A stretch of DNA of 64,000 nucleotides from Phymatolithon calcareum (taxonomy: Eukaryota > Rhodophyta > Florideophyceae > Hapalidiales), in the NCBI GenBank assembly GCA_977006965.1, contig OZ345356.1, positions 124,001 to 188,000 on the forward strand, given 5' to 3'. Every line of letters starts with the position of its first letter. The first letter of the stretch is position 1. The notes beneath the pieces are model-generated. The model did no database searches. It saw nothing but the letters and a program-made list of their open reading frames with translations, and was not told the DNA's origin. The position numbers were made by a program, and so were the translations under genes. Below, piece after piece: positions 17,108-28,690 of the stretch.

Positions 17108-19735
17108 ATGGAAGGCACCAGCTTTGGTCTTTCCGTGATTGCAGAAGTACGCACTCTCGTGGATAGCGCAAAGACAAGAATTGCCATTTCAAAGCCCTGA
17201 CCGATGACCTGAACCGCTTGATGCGACACATCATCGATGTGGAAACTAATCTTCAATCCGCTCCAGCGCCAATCCCGGCTCGCATTAGCGCCGTGTTCGA
17301 TGAATCTGTATCGTCCGTCCGCGACATTCTCAACCACAGCAACTTGACCCTGGATACACTTCGCTCCACGGAGTTTTGAAGCACTCGATTCTTTCCTCGG
17401 AATCATCAGCAACGGTGACTGCGGCGACCGAAGTGATCACGCCTGCACGCGGTGTCGTCGGCATGACCGGGGTCGGCAAGACTATAGCACTGCATGATCT
17501 GGCATTTGACAAGGATATCTGCATCCGTTTTCCAGACGGTGTGCAGTACATTTCTCTTGGTCAAGGGGCCACGTCGCCGATTGCAATAGGCGAAGTCACG
17601 AAAATAATGCGGTTGACATGGGCATCAGCATCTGTGCCTGCCGTGGAACGCTCTCTATCGCTCCGGGAAGCTGTTGATTATGCGGTCGCGTGGTTCGGAG
17701 AAAAAATCTGCCTGTTTCTTGTGGACGATCTGTGGCCGACGAAAGACTGCCAGACTGGATTTTTGCGTGATCTGCGACAATTGCTGAGAAGCTGTTCGGG
17801 AAGTCGCATGGCAATAACCGCTCGAAGTAAAGCCATTGCGGACGCTTCTGGGCCAAGAGCGCCCCTCGGACCCATGTGGCATGTACTGCTTTTGCAGGGA
17901 TATCTGGAAGAAGTGCAGACCGCACTTGAGGATTCATTGTCGGATGAGAAAGACGATTCATTTGAGCCTGCTTTGCCGGTGCACACATCGAGGCCGTGGT
18001 GGTCCGTCCCCAACGATGGATATATTCATCTGAATCTTGCAAGACACGTAGTGTCCGCAAACGTTTGTGCCGAACTTGCCGCTCTTCTTTTGGATGCGCG
18101 ATGGACTCATTTTCGATTTGTCATCGGTGCTATCTTGTCACTCAAGTTGGGCTTTGAGTGCTTGGCGACTCTTGGTGAAGATGTTTTTCCACTCAGAGTC
18201 AGTCGGGAATTTGAGTTGATATGGAAAGCGATGCAAGTGTCGTGGGGAAGAATATCGGAGGGAAAGCGATCTTTTCTGTTGCAAGTGTATGGGCGCCTCT
18301 TTTTTTGAAGGACGGACAGCGCAGTTGTGGGATCCTGTTTGAAGAGCGTCGAAGCGCACACACCCGTGCCGTACCTGGTGCCTGTTGCCCAATTTTTCCC
18401 TGACCCACGCAGTGCCCAGACAATGGAGATTCCTGTGGGGCAGTTGATTGTTCTCCTTGTGGTCGCTTTATCGAAGCAGAAGGGAATGATGATGTTGTTG
18501 TTGCAGATTCGTCGACCGGCGATATATTGAAGCGTTTGAGACCACACTCGACAGGTGTAACCTGTGTGACATTTGCCGGTGGATCGAAAAGAATTGTCGC
18601 AGGGTCGTGGGACAATTCGGTCGCTGTCTGCAAATGGGAGACGTCTGAGTCACCAGCACATGTTCTCGAAGGGTACAGGGCTTGCGTAACCGGCATTGTT
18701 GTGTGCAGCGACGGTTCGAAGATATTCTCAACCTCTCGTGATTGCACGTTGAGGATTTGGAACGCGAACGAAACGTATTGGTCGCCATTAGAAACAGCAA
18801 CACAACAAAGCTCGTTATTCTGTAGGAATTCTTCGAATTGCGTGCCTGTGTTCAACACAGGAACGCAAAATGAAGAATTCCTACAGAAAAGGAAGGTTTG
18901 TTGTGTCGCTGTTTTTAATTGCGACCCATACGTTGTAATCGGACTGCGCGATGGAACGCTCAAAGTTCTGAACAATAGCGACGGTTGTACTCTATTCGAA
19001 GATTCTAACGAGCACGAAACAAGATTCTTTCTGTTGCATTCAGTGCGAGTGACCAGCTGTTGGCGACAGGGTTATGAGACAACACAATTCGTGTGTGGGA
19101 CACTACAACGTGGACTTGTGTCGGTGAACCGTTTCAAGAACACACATATTGTGTGGCATCTGTCACGTTCAGTCCCGTCGGACAATAAAACTTAATTTCG
19201 TGCAGATCTTTTGATAATACTGTTAGCTTGTGGGACGGGAACACTGGAAAAAATACCTGGACGTCTTCAGATAAGCTTAGCGATGTGACACGTGTTGCGT
19301 ATATTCCTGGAGGGGTAAGAATAATTTCCGGGTCTAGCGATGGTAATATTCGCATTTGGGACATGCATCTTGAAGCGGAAGCGAATGAACAGGAATATAA
19401 ACACTCGACATATGTAGAGACTACTGCGATCAGCCATGACGGGCTTCGGGTTGTGTCTGGGTCGGCAGATGAAACATTACGATTGTGGGACTCGCGCACC
19501 GGCAATCAGATTGGTCTTCCAGTGGAAGGTTTTAAACAGTTACCAAATATTGTGAGGTTCGTTTCATTCAGGGGTGACGGACGACAGGTGGTCTCCAGTG
19601 CACTAGACAGCAAAGTTCGCCTCTGGGACGCAGGGACGTTAAGTCAAATTGGGCCTCTTCTAAAAGAACACGTGACTTGCGTGTCGTTCAGCTAAGACGG
19701 TCAGAAATGAGACGAAAAGGTTGTCTGCAGCAGGA
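17108..19735 (+). pseudogene. STAND/NLR-like gene: helical N-domain, NB-ARC, WD40 (decayed)
   Basis: The start ATG is at 17108. The N-domain (GTSFGLSVIAEVRTLVDSAK, then after a frameshift near 17190 DDLNRLMRHIIDVETNLQS and SVSSVRDILNHSNLTLDTL) matches the separate protein at 42125-42781 and looks like a helical bundle. After a second frame change near 17370, the NB-ARC ATPase shows a P-loop (GMTGVGKT, about 17464-17490), Walker B (CLFLVDDLWP), a sensor-like SRMAITARS, and a helical linker (FRFVIGAILSLKLGFECLAT) like that before WD40 in Apaf-1-type proteins. A frameshift at a T-run near 18305 follows. WD40 repeats run from about 18490 to 19695 (VSGSADETLRLWD, VSSALDSKVRLWD), ending at TAA within a repeat. 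STAND proteins act as nucleotide-driven molecular switches, often in cell death or immunity. At least four frame breaks make this copy inactive. Confidence 0.87.
18790..18914. repeat. Hairpin/foldback insertion inside the WD40 coding region
   Basis: The two halves (about 18790-18850 and 18855-18914) are near-perfect inverted repeats of about 60 bp separated by a few bases. TCTGTAGGAATTCTTC faces GAAGAATTCCTACAGA, and CGTGCCTGTG faces CACAGGAACG. Translation stays open across it and adds about 30-40 residues between two WD40 strands, where relatives have only a short loop. A small foldback element therefore seems to have landed in the gene without closing the frame. No target duplication is obvious. 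Confidence 0.8.
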
Positions 19736-19850
19736 CTGTATCATAGGGCAGTAGTTATATGTAATTTGGAAGCGTGAGCCCCTTAAACAAGTGCTGAACG
19801 ACCCCTGTTTTCCTTAGTCGGTAAACGCAACAGCTCTGCTTACCCAGTAG

Positions 19851-20716
19851 CAGGGCCCCGTCGCAATTAATTGCATTTGCAATATATTGCAATATGCACT
19901 ACCAATCTGTCATTGCGGCGTGCTGATGGATTGCAACATAAATTGCAAATCTTGCAATATGTCTGATATTGGAAGAATTTACATTCGAAGTGCCCTTCTT
20001 TAACGTATCGTCAGTTTTTGACTTAAGAATCACGTGCACTGTACGGCCATAAAGTAACGTCGGCGAGTCAGTTGTTGTCTATATCAAAGCTCCGTTTGGC
20101 CAACCGCACAGTGCCACACCTGTGATAGGGAACTGTTCTCGAGTCCTCGTAGTTGCTGCGCTATCCTTACCTTAGAGACTCTTACGAAGGCACGATTATA
20201 TTAATGACCAGTCTAGTTCAATCTAAAGAAGTTGTTAAGGGATCATTGCTATCGATCTCGTCGACTCTTTCTTCGAGACAAATGCGACAACTATCTACAA
20301 ATTAGTACGCCGATCTAAAAGAATCGAGCTCCAATAACATTGTACAGGAACAAATGACGTGCCCCAGAAATGAGAAACGCTTTCTTCTCGACAAAACGAG
20401 CAATCGCCGAATCGAAAATGTGTACGTCAAGTATCAGTGCCCGAAGCCAGAGTGTCCGATGGCAGTTGTGTCCTCTCTGGAGAACAGAGGATTCAAGAAT
20501 CGCTATGCGCATCTGAAGAGCTGCTACGCGAAGGGTGAAGATTCCAAGAAACAAGCCGAAACACTCCTGTGACTCTATGATGTTGGCAGGCTGAAGATGC
20601 AACGGAATGGTGGAACCATTCGTTCTTACTTCGCATCTCGATCTCTGGCTGAGTTCGAGAAGCCTGCCTTTGCGTACATTCGCTTAATCGAGATGAAAAA
20701 CGAGCAGATTTCATAG
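19851..20716 (+). mobile_element. hAT transposon, 5' end and N-terminal transposase fragment
   Basis: The probable terminus CAGGGCCCCGTCGCAATT starts at 19851 and is followed by a cluster of TTGCAA/TTGCAAT motifs to about 19970. A decayed transposase frame (20354-20716) contains a BED-type zinc finger (CPKPECPMAV ... HLKSC), then GRLKMQRNGGTIRSYFASRS and YIRLIEMKN. One TGA at 20570-20572 interrupts the frame. The same finger and YIR/RFI block occur in the hAT element at 28261-31345. The rest of the transposase and the right end are missing. Confidence 0.7.
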
Positions 20717-23166
20717 GTTGGAAACAGTTGTTAGGTCATTCGTCTTCTTTTAAATGGTTTTTTGGTTTGTTTTTTCCAAGGTCAGGTACTGGAATCCATA
20801 CTGCTGAGCTCTCGGGGATTGCAACCTTAATACAGGCTCAGGCGATGAACAATAATTATTGTATATTGCGCTTCAAACAGCAATCTACAGTAATCATATT
20901 GTTAGGAATCCGGCTTAGATGCCCCTTACGTGTTGAATAACATACACTATGTGTAGCCCAGACATCTTGCAATAAAAGAGAGAAAGAAAGATGTAGGACT
21001 GAGAGCACAGTAATAAGAGAAGGAATCAATGTGCCATTTAACCTCAAGTTGGGTAGCTAGCCACCTTTACAATAAACTACAATACTTCGAAAAGGCGGCT
21101 GCATTTCTCCGTACGTTATCTCATTTATTGTAATTCCAAGCAAGTTTATGAGTGGCACCTTTGCTTTTGAATGGAGCGATGAGCTTTCTACGCTAATTCT
21201 GTTTCACAGGCAGTCGTGTGGAGAAACTCTTCAAGCGCTCTACTTTGTAGTGCTCTTTTTCTGGCAAGTACGACGGGGCCGAGACTGCATTGCTATGGGT
21301 TAGAAGTATTGTCGAGCACTGCTAGGTCGGCCTGGTCATTTCAAAGTCATGCAGTCATATCTTGACGTATACATCTTAACCCAATTGTTCGCAGGGAGAC
21401 AAAATACGAGACAGTGAGATGCGTGTAGAATAGAGTTGTAGATATGAAATCCCAGCGAGAGAGTGCCCTGTTGTTCTACTGCGGCTCAGCGGAGTTTTAA
21501 AACAAATTGATATGTAGGCGCCACGCATGGATAATATTCTGAAGCTCAAGTTGGTTGCTGGGCATACGCGTGACCTCGGCCGCTCAAATATTTCGACGAA
21601 GCGTCGAGAAAGAGGAGAGAACAATTCTTTCAGTCGCATTTAAAGAGGCTTGGGGCAGCAGTTCTTCCAAGCCACGAGGACGTAATGCTGGCAAAGGGTT
21701 CTTTTCGGCAAGAGAAGAAGCTGAAGCGCTGTGCTTATTTAAAAGTTCCCAACGGGTACAGTAAAAGACCTACCTCTGATCTCAAAAAAGGAGGCGAAAA
21801 CAGTTTCTCGCTCCGTCAAGAGTATTGCAGTACAATGCGAAGTCAACGCAACTTTAATAACGCCATCAAAGAAGACTTCGGACGCAGCATAAGATATCGA
21901 TGAGACTGGTAAACAATTCCAACAAGAGGTCTCATGATGTTGAGCTGTACAGTATTTTCAATATTTTGTTTTACGGTATGACAAACAGCACAATATTAAA
22001 CTCATAATATTTTGGGAAGAAACTTTGCAGAAATTCGAAATTGTATCCAAAACCAATCACTTTTTGTCAGTCCATCTTTTTTATAGATCGATGATCCATA
22101 TCATACTGTACCGGACGATCTGAAAAAGGCACCGACAGGACACGTGTGACAAGCGTTTCAATAAATGGATGATGTTTGAAGCACTCATGACGGCGGCAAC
22201 GGAATCCGTTTGTTACCATCCAGAGCGATGATCGTTATCATGCGGAAGCATTATGATATTGCTCCCGCATGATAATCATCCCAAGGAATGATCTCTCGCA
22301 GCGTATCATATTTTAACTTTAAAATTTCGAAACCTGCCGCAGGTCGTAGGGAATGGATTGCACATGCGCGACGGGACTGTAGGCAGCGTAGATATTCCTG
22401 GCTCTGCGAATTAACTGGTGTGTGCCCTCCTGCGCTGCGCGTAAACTTGACCAGGGTTCGCTACAGCGACGCACCGCGCAACGCGGCTACGCTTTCACGG
22501 TGAGCGCGGCGCAACACAGATAGGCATTGGCGGATTTGAACGCACATAGATAGCGCCAGTGCTTGACTCTGTGCACGCGATGGTTTCGAGGACTTCATAG
22601 GGCGCGGTGTGAATGAAGAAGATGTTTTATTTTCTTTTAAAAAAGTTACGAAAGCATCTGCGGACGCTGCCTGGGTTGAATGAGCATCGGCGGTGTCATT
22701 TGCGCAGTGCGATGCTCATTTCCGCTCCTCCTGGGAGACACAACGAATTTGCACTGTCCTGAGCGTTGCGAAAGATGCTGCGGCACTCATTGAGCAGAGC
22801 AAACAGGCATGTTGCGATAGCTGTGACCTTTGCTTCGGACTTTCTTGATCCTAAAATCTCGTTGTATTGTAGGATGGCGTGTTGTTGCGGAGCTCTGTGA
22901 AGAGGCGTTCTCCTTACAATACGATTCCTGGACATTGAGATCAATCAATATGTTGCGTTGTCCCTGGTCAACCTCTGTTGGCTCTTCATGCCGCTTGTGC
23001 GCGAGAATCAAAATTTTCACTCATTCAATACCCCGCAACACATGCACAACGCGTCCACCGTGTCCTCTTCCCTGACAAGTGCACCATGTTGACGCTCAAA
23101 CACAGACAAACGCATTTGCATGAAGAATTCTGAAACAAAATTTTGCTGCTTTCTTTACAACATGCG
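20717..23166. other. Unassigned region with small repeats
   Basis: No gene is recognised. Visible items are a TTGCAATAAAAG end with AGAAAGAAAG (about 20968-20990) like the SINE and retrotransposon tails elsewhere, scraps of LINE-X 3' end (about 21735-21770 and 22617-22665), a hairpin (22227-22245 with 22265-22281), and a GAGCATCG/CGATGCTC pair near 22680-22716. Confidence 0.45.
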
Positions 23167-24687
23167 CTATCGATGTCCCTTGCCATACACAAAGTAGATG
23201 CGATATGCAATGAGACCAACCGCCACCATAAAATACGCCACAAAGAAGTACAGCAATCGACTGAGGGAAATAGTCGCCGCGCTAGTATCCTTACAAGCCG
23301 TCCTCATAGCAATAGTCCTAGCCGATTGAAACGCATCCTGTTCCCTTAGAATCCTAGTCGACCTCGAAAGCGGAATCTTCAACAGAGAACCCTTCGGCAC
23401 AATGAATCCAATACTCGTCGAGAAAAAAGGTTCGCCCACAATAGCAAAATCGTCACACCGTCGATGCACAACGGACAGTACCGCCCCTTCAAGCGAGTAG
23501 AAGAAATCCGCCTTCCGTTCTCGCAGCAACTGTAGTCCATCCTCAATACTCTTCGCGCGCACACGAGGAATATGAGGTGTCTGACAAAATCTGCGCTTAG
23601 TGATGGCATTACGCCATAAATCCTCCGACGCTCCGCCACGGATGAACGTCACACTTTCCGGATGCACCACACATTCCTTCACATCCTCCAACGACCGGAA
23701 ACGCGACTCCTTCACCGACTCGAATAATAGTACCGTCAGCGACGCGTTGTACAAACAGAACAGAAACACTCCAGCCGTAATGGATAGCAATCGCCACGCA
23801 ATACGATGAATAGATGACACACGCGACGAATCCGTGTCCTGTGGATGTCCGATGAACATTGCAAAAGTATACACAAAAGCCACGGCAAGTCGCTGCAAAC
23901 GCGGACGTAATCGCACGAATAAATGCGGCGTCTCTTCATCATCCTTCCCGGGCAGTTCTTCCGTCACTCCGTAAGCTTGATCACCGGAAGGATATCCCGG
24001 AGGCGGTAAGTGCACAGTGACCGACGAACTGCTCCGATCGATCGGGGCGGACCGCTGTCGTTTCATCGCTCTCTGTGTCGGCGGGGCGGAAGTGGCCACC
24101 CGCCGTGCGCGCAACACCGGTCGGAAACTGGGATACCGTTCACGATTCACCGGTGCAATGTCGCCAAAAGCCGCAGTGCCGAGAGCGTACACCAGTACCG
24201 CGACGGCAATTAACGCCCAGACAGGCCAGGAGAATGTGTTGAACATGTAGGTGAGATTGGAGTCACCGTCCGCCTGAAGGTCGGAAGCACGGGAGATCAT
24301 GCGGTGATTCTCGTTGGCGAACGGCCAGACGAAGTCGATTTTGGACACACGTTCATTCGTCATTGTGAATGCACCAACGCCGATGTCACATTTGCAATTC
24401 TCTGTGGTGCCGTTCGTCGCACATGTTCCCATGTGGTTCACAAATTCACGGAAGGTGCCTGGCCATAACTCGAGCGTTATGGTGAAATTGGCGTGGTCGC
24501 GCAGAGACTCGAGATAGTCGATGGCCACACCGGAAAAACCCTGCGTGGATGCATGGCCGAATTCAGACTTCTTCACGTACGGGAACTCCAGTAGCGTGCA
24601 GCCGTGTAGATGCCTGCCGGATAATTCGCCTATTGCGGCGCAGACGGGGAGGAGGAGGGAGAGGAGGGCGATGTGGCGCCCCTTCAT
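23167..24687 (-). CDS. Minimal ionotropic-glutamate-receptor-like channel
   Basis: This is a 506-codon single exon with ATG at 24687. Residues 1-19 form a signal peptide. S1 (about 30-135) contains FTMTNERVSKIDFVWPF, in which Arg113 corresponds to the arginine that holds the ligand carboxylate in iGluRs. M1 is at about 153-172, a pore-loop candidate at about 267-282, and M3 at about 298-322 with LYNASLTVLLF in place of the gating motif SYTANLAAF. S2 (about 325-470) contains ADFFYSLEGA with acidic residues at the ligand site. M4 is at about 478-500. There is no amino-terminal regulatory domain. The linker between M1 and the pore loop is unusually long (about 90 residues, basic then acidic). 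By family knowledge it would be a plasma-membrane ligand-gated cation channel. The ligand and activity are unknown. The frame is intact. Confidence 0.87.
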   Translation of the reverse strand: MKGRHIALLSLLLPVCAAIGELSGRHLHGCTLLEFPYVKKSEFGHASTQGFSGVAIDYLESLRDHANFTITLELWPGTFREFVNHMGTCATNGTTENCKCDIGVGAFTMTNERVSKIDFVWPFANENHRMISRASDLQADGDSNLTYMFNTFSWPVWALIAVAVLVYALGTAAFGDIAPVNRERYPSFRPVLRARRVATSAPPTQRAMKRQRSAPIDRSSSSVTVHLPPPGYPSGDQAYGVTEELPGKDDEETPHLFVRLRPRLQRLAVAFVYTFAMFIGHPQDTDSSRVSSIHRIAWRLLSITAGVFLFCLYNASLTVLLFESVKESRFRSLEDVKECVVHPESVTFIRGGASEDLWRNAITKRRFCQTPHIPRVRAKSIEDGLQLLRERKADFFYSLEGAVLSVVHRRCDDFAIVGEPFFSTSIGFIVPKGSLLKIPLSRSTRILREQDAFQSARTIAMRTACKDTSAATISLSRLLYFFVAYFMVAVGLIAYRIYFVYGKGHR

Positions 24688-25140
24688 GACGGCTTCATGC
24701 GGGTGCGATACGGTTCAGTGGGATATCTTAGAGTTGGTGTTGAATGAACGTATGGGGTTTCATGGACGCGGTACAAGAAGTGATCAGCCAATTCTTCATG
24801 CATCAATCCATGGATTGCAGATGACGCAATATCACAAGATGAGACTGGGATTCATGAATCCCAAACATGTGCACATATTTATTTCAAACATCTTACTAAA
24901 TCGAGACTTCTGTATCAAGTCATACAGTATATGGACGGATAAGGCCGCTTCAATTCTTCAATTAAAGCCGGGCAATATGCAGGCATACTGTACTTTCAAA
25001 GGTAACCGATTTTTGAAACCTACCGTTACTTTGTCGAGCAGCGCGGTACAAGGCCAGAGGGTCACTGTCCCTGTTCCTCTCTATGCGTGTCGCACACGTG
25101 TCCACACCGAGAGGAACGGGCCAGCAATTATTTGCACATC
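24688..25140. other. Upstream region of the receptor-like gene
   Basis: This is about 450 bases upstream of the minus-strand gene, with three TACTGTA/TACAGTA motifs at about 24922, 24983 and 25177 and a GTTCCTCTC/GAGAGGAAC hairpin (about 25073-25117). No clear core promoter is recognised. Small plus-strand frames look like chance. Confidence 0.35.
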
Positions 25141-25644
25141 TCAGCAATTCCAACTCCAGTGCAAGCAACCTGTTCCATACTGTAATGGTTCTTGTTCGAA
25201 ATCACGCCGCAGGGCAGCGCTGTCTTCCTTGTGGCCGGAGAAAATCAAAGTTAACCATGTCGGACCTGAGAAACAGATCTGATTGAACTGGACGGGTTGC
25301 CCGAAATTTTTCATGAATATTTCAAAATGGGAACTTATGGCGGAAATCGCCTGCGGGGAAGAAATGAACTCCACCATGCATGAGTGTCCGGCTTTTCCGC
25401 CGATATTCATCATAAACGTCATTGCTTGCTGATAATTTTCCCCGTGCCATTGCTTCACTCGCTCGCAGCCAGGATTGAAATAGAGACAGAGAGAACAGGA
25501 CCCATGCGTCGAAGCTATTCCTGGAGTTCTCGTTTGTAGAAGAATGAAGGCAAGATCCGGAATGATAACATGACTATTATGAGCATCTTTCCAATTGGGT
25601 GCGATAGGTTTTTCACAGAACAATACCAGGAATTGTGCAATCAT
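25141..25644 (-). CDS. Hypothetical protein, 167 residues
   Basis: An open frame from ATG at 25644 with balanced composition and several aromatic and cysteine residues. There is no family I recognise, no signal peptide and no transmembrane segment. Another minus-strand frame (25663-25887) lies just upstream in a different frame and might be a separate exon or chance. Expression and reality are uncertain. Confidence 0.25.
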   Translation of the reverse strand: MIAQFLVLFCEKPIAPNWKDAHNSHVIIPDLAFILLQTRTPGIASTHGSCSLCLYFNPGCERVKQWHGENYQQAMTFMMNIGGKAGHSCMVEFISSPQAISAISSHFEIFMKNFGQPVQFNQICFSGPTWLTLIFSGHKEDSAALRRDFEQEPLQYGTGCLHWSWNC

Positions 25645-25887
25645 ATTGCCCAGAGGCGTTTACTATTCTCTGGCTCGGTCGGTTGGCATCCAGAATATCC
25701 TTGATGTGATTATTACGTGAACAGAAATGACTTTTACACTTTGAAGAAGAAAACGGAATTGAGGTGTCGTTGTGTAAACATCACGGAAGAAAGAATTTCC
25801 GACTTCAAGCTTCAACCCAGAAATAAGAAGTGCAAGAACGTCTTCGGCTTTCTTATGAGAATTGGTGAGTTTAAAAATAGCATTCAT

Positions 25888-28129
25888 CTGGATAGGTCAT
25901 TACGGCAGAACTCCATGACGGGATCAGAATTTCTTGGAGCGAGACTGCTGGAAAAGAAATACGAATCGTTGCCCAAGGCAGAGCCATATCCCGAATCCTA
26001 CACCCTGAGAGGCCCTTGCTCGTCTTTCTGGCCAAAAGTTGCTCAGAAGGAGTGGCGATCTCTCCTCAATTCCAGCACTGCAGCTTGATTAGAGAGAACT
26101 GGATGAAATAGAGATAGACTCACTCCGTGGGACTGCGCAGTACTATGCAACATATAATGAGAACGAAGCGAACGAATCTCTGTTGACTTCTGCAAGCTTC
26201 ATTTGCAGAGAGAAAACTTCATCGAAACTATCGTACGACAGCGATAGGGAACGCGTCATTGTTGGAGAGTAGGCTGCACGACAGCAGTGCATTAAGTGTT
26301 GACAACAAAGAGGCTCAGCCGGAAAGTGTATTGCGGGACATTTCTGCCGATAAGCACCTCAGTGCTCATAGAAATCACAGGTTACGGTGGGAGCGATACT
26401 GTACAAGATATCAAGCCAGTAGAAACGCAATCACTAAAAGCTCTCTATGAGGTCTGCCCATGTTCGATGTTGGTAAAGACGCAGAAACCTGAGGAATTTT
26501 CACAAGCTGTCTGACAGTCAGGTCATATCACAGATAGGTTTCCCTCCTCGATGTGGGTGGCAAAGAAGCTGTTCCGTACGCCTATTCTGAAGTGTGTGCA
26601 GGTGCCCAGGAAACCAGAGCAATAAAAATTCTCTCTCTGGAATGCGTTGTCTCCCACGAAGCGTGCTCTCACTGAAAAATCACACGTCCGATTGAACTTC
26701 CAATTGGAAAGCTGCCCAGACAGCAAAATGGTATCTATCTATTTTTGAAGCAAATTATCGATACAAAGAGAGTTAATCAACTTTCTTTGTTGCTCTGCTT
26801 CCTTCAACGAAAAGAAGCACTTTCGAATACTGTCCAATAGGGCTTCTTCCAATATCCCACTATCGAAACAACGACGCAGACAGCATCGAAGAAGAAGAAG
26901 AAGAAATGCAGATATTTATAAAAGTTACTAACGCGCAGCAGACCGCATCGACAGTGCTGAGCGTGCGGAGCGGGATGCAGGGATGGTTCCCTTCCAGAGT
27001 ACGCCTCGCTCACTGTCAGGGAAACCGTTCTCCGTCCCGCACAATGACCGTGAAGGATTCGAAAATCCTTGTCCTGTCTTGGACCATGCATTTTTTGTGG
27101 AATTATGAAGCGCACTCAGAAACATTCAAGACACTGCAAGGGAGAACTCTCACTCAATTTTCCTCTGTTAATCTGCTCAATCCTTAAAACCCAGGCGCAG
27201 TTTTAGCTTCGTGGCCCTAGCTGCGAAAATCATCTTCCAGTTGTTGGTAAAACTAAGCGTCCACTTTTCCAATTTCGTGGGAGAATCATAGTTCTCCCGG
27301 ACTTTACAACGTTTCGGGCAACCCGAAAAAAGACGTAAACTTCGATGTAACGCTTTTTGCAACCATGGGAGGACTACCTAGTTTCGGTCATTCGAGTAGG
27401 GCTAGGACCGGACGGATCGACGACGGTCCGAATCCGAAAAATAGGTCAAAACCAGATCCACGGAATATCCAGAGTGTGAAAATTGTCACAGTAATTCCTC
27501 CGATGACGGACCGCCAGTCTCACCCAGCCGGGGAGTAGTGAAACTTTAGTTTGCCCATGTAGCGAATGCCGTGCCCAAGCTCCTTAAAGCATGCCATTTT
27601 TGCTTTGAGGACCGGCAGCGCCAAACCACGGTTGCAGCGCGCATTCCGTTAGAATATCCTTTCAAATGATTTGAACAGCTCGAAACGAATAGCATTCCGC
27701 TGACTGATCCTTAAGCCATACGATGAGCTCTCTGCAGAATCGCTCGGAAATATTTCACAAAGGTGGCGTCCCAATTCAATTTTATTGCAACTAATTGCAA
27801 CGAAGTGCAATTTTCTATTTATTGTATGGAGGTTAAGCTATTGCAATCTTAGTTGGAGCACAGCTTACAGTTGCAATGCTAATTGGAGCTTAGTATCCAA
27901 TTGCAATGCTAATTGGAGCCGCGCCGCTTGCTTTGCTTGCGAACAACTCAAAGGAACAAAGGAGATGTCCATAACATAAAGAATTGCTTTTAAAACACTA
28001 CTGAGTGCTGCAGACATAAGCTACTGCATTACCGGCAATTTTATTCTTGAATCTATGGCTGAGATAGAAAGGCTTTGGATTCACAGTCGAATGAGTTCTA
28101 TAAACTAATGCTCGGTCATCGCCAGAAAG
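25888..28129. other. Unassigned region
   Basis: No supported gene. A (GAA)n run at about 26888-26903 leads into a LINE-X-like 3' scrap (to about 26935). From about 27840 there are three near copies of a roughly 31-bp unit containing TTGCAATGCTAATTGGAGC. The 27770-27910 stretch is dense in TTGCAA, like the ends of the hAT elements, and may be an old hAT terminus. Confidence 0.4.
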
Positions 28130-28690
28130 GCAGATGAAAACAAAGTACAGAACATGGCACTAGTCGAGGATATCCTCAAAGTGGAAGACAAGGCAGAATA
28201 CTAAGGCATCATGATTATCTCCAAGGGAGCCACAGTAAGCAAGACAGTGGAACATATCAGCAGGGGTTGCGCTAATTCTATTGTTTGCGATTGCAGTCCC
28301 GGGTGAAATTTATCAATTTAATTGCTCAGTTTTGTTTGCAGCAATTCGCATTGCAATTTGAAGGCTTCCCACAATATAGACATCAATACTTTTTTCAAGC
28401 AAGTTCACCTAGCTGCATGTAATCTTCATCTTCTTCGATAGCCCTCTCGACACGTTGATTGACAACCATAGACATAGCCTGCTTCACGGTTTGCTCATCC
28501 GAGTAGGAGCGGTTAACTTTCAGAAAAAGCATCGCCTACCCTTCCTATGGTCTAGTAGAATATACTTCGCCATAGACCAAAGTCGCTACACCTCAGCAAC
28601 GGACCCCAGTATAAATTGGGTGTTAATGTATTCCTTCGATCCCGCGCTTCCGGTGTTCTTCTTCCGTTTCTTTAGTCTGTAGGCCATACT

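Noticed and set aside
18199-18975. Long minus-strand ORF opposite the WD40 gene
   Set aside because: It is antisense to NB-ARC/WD40 coding sequence, and part of it looks protein-like only because the hairpin is palindromic.
21240-21290. Right terminus of the 19.85-kb hAT (GACGGGGCC...)
   Set aside because: The match to the left end stops before the terminal CCCTG and no 8-bp duplication fits.
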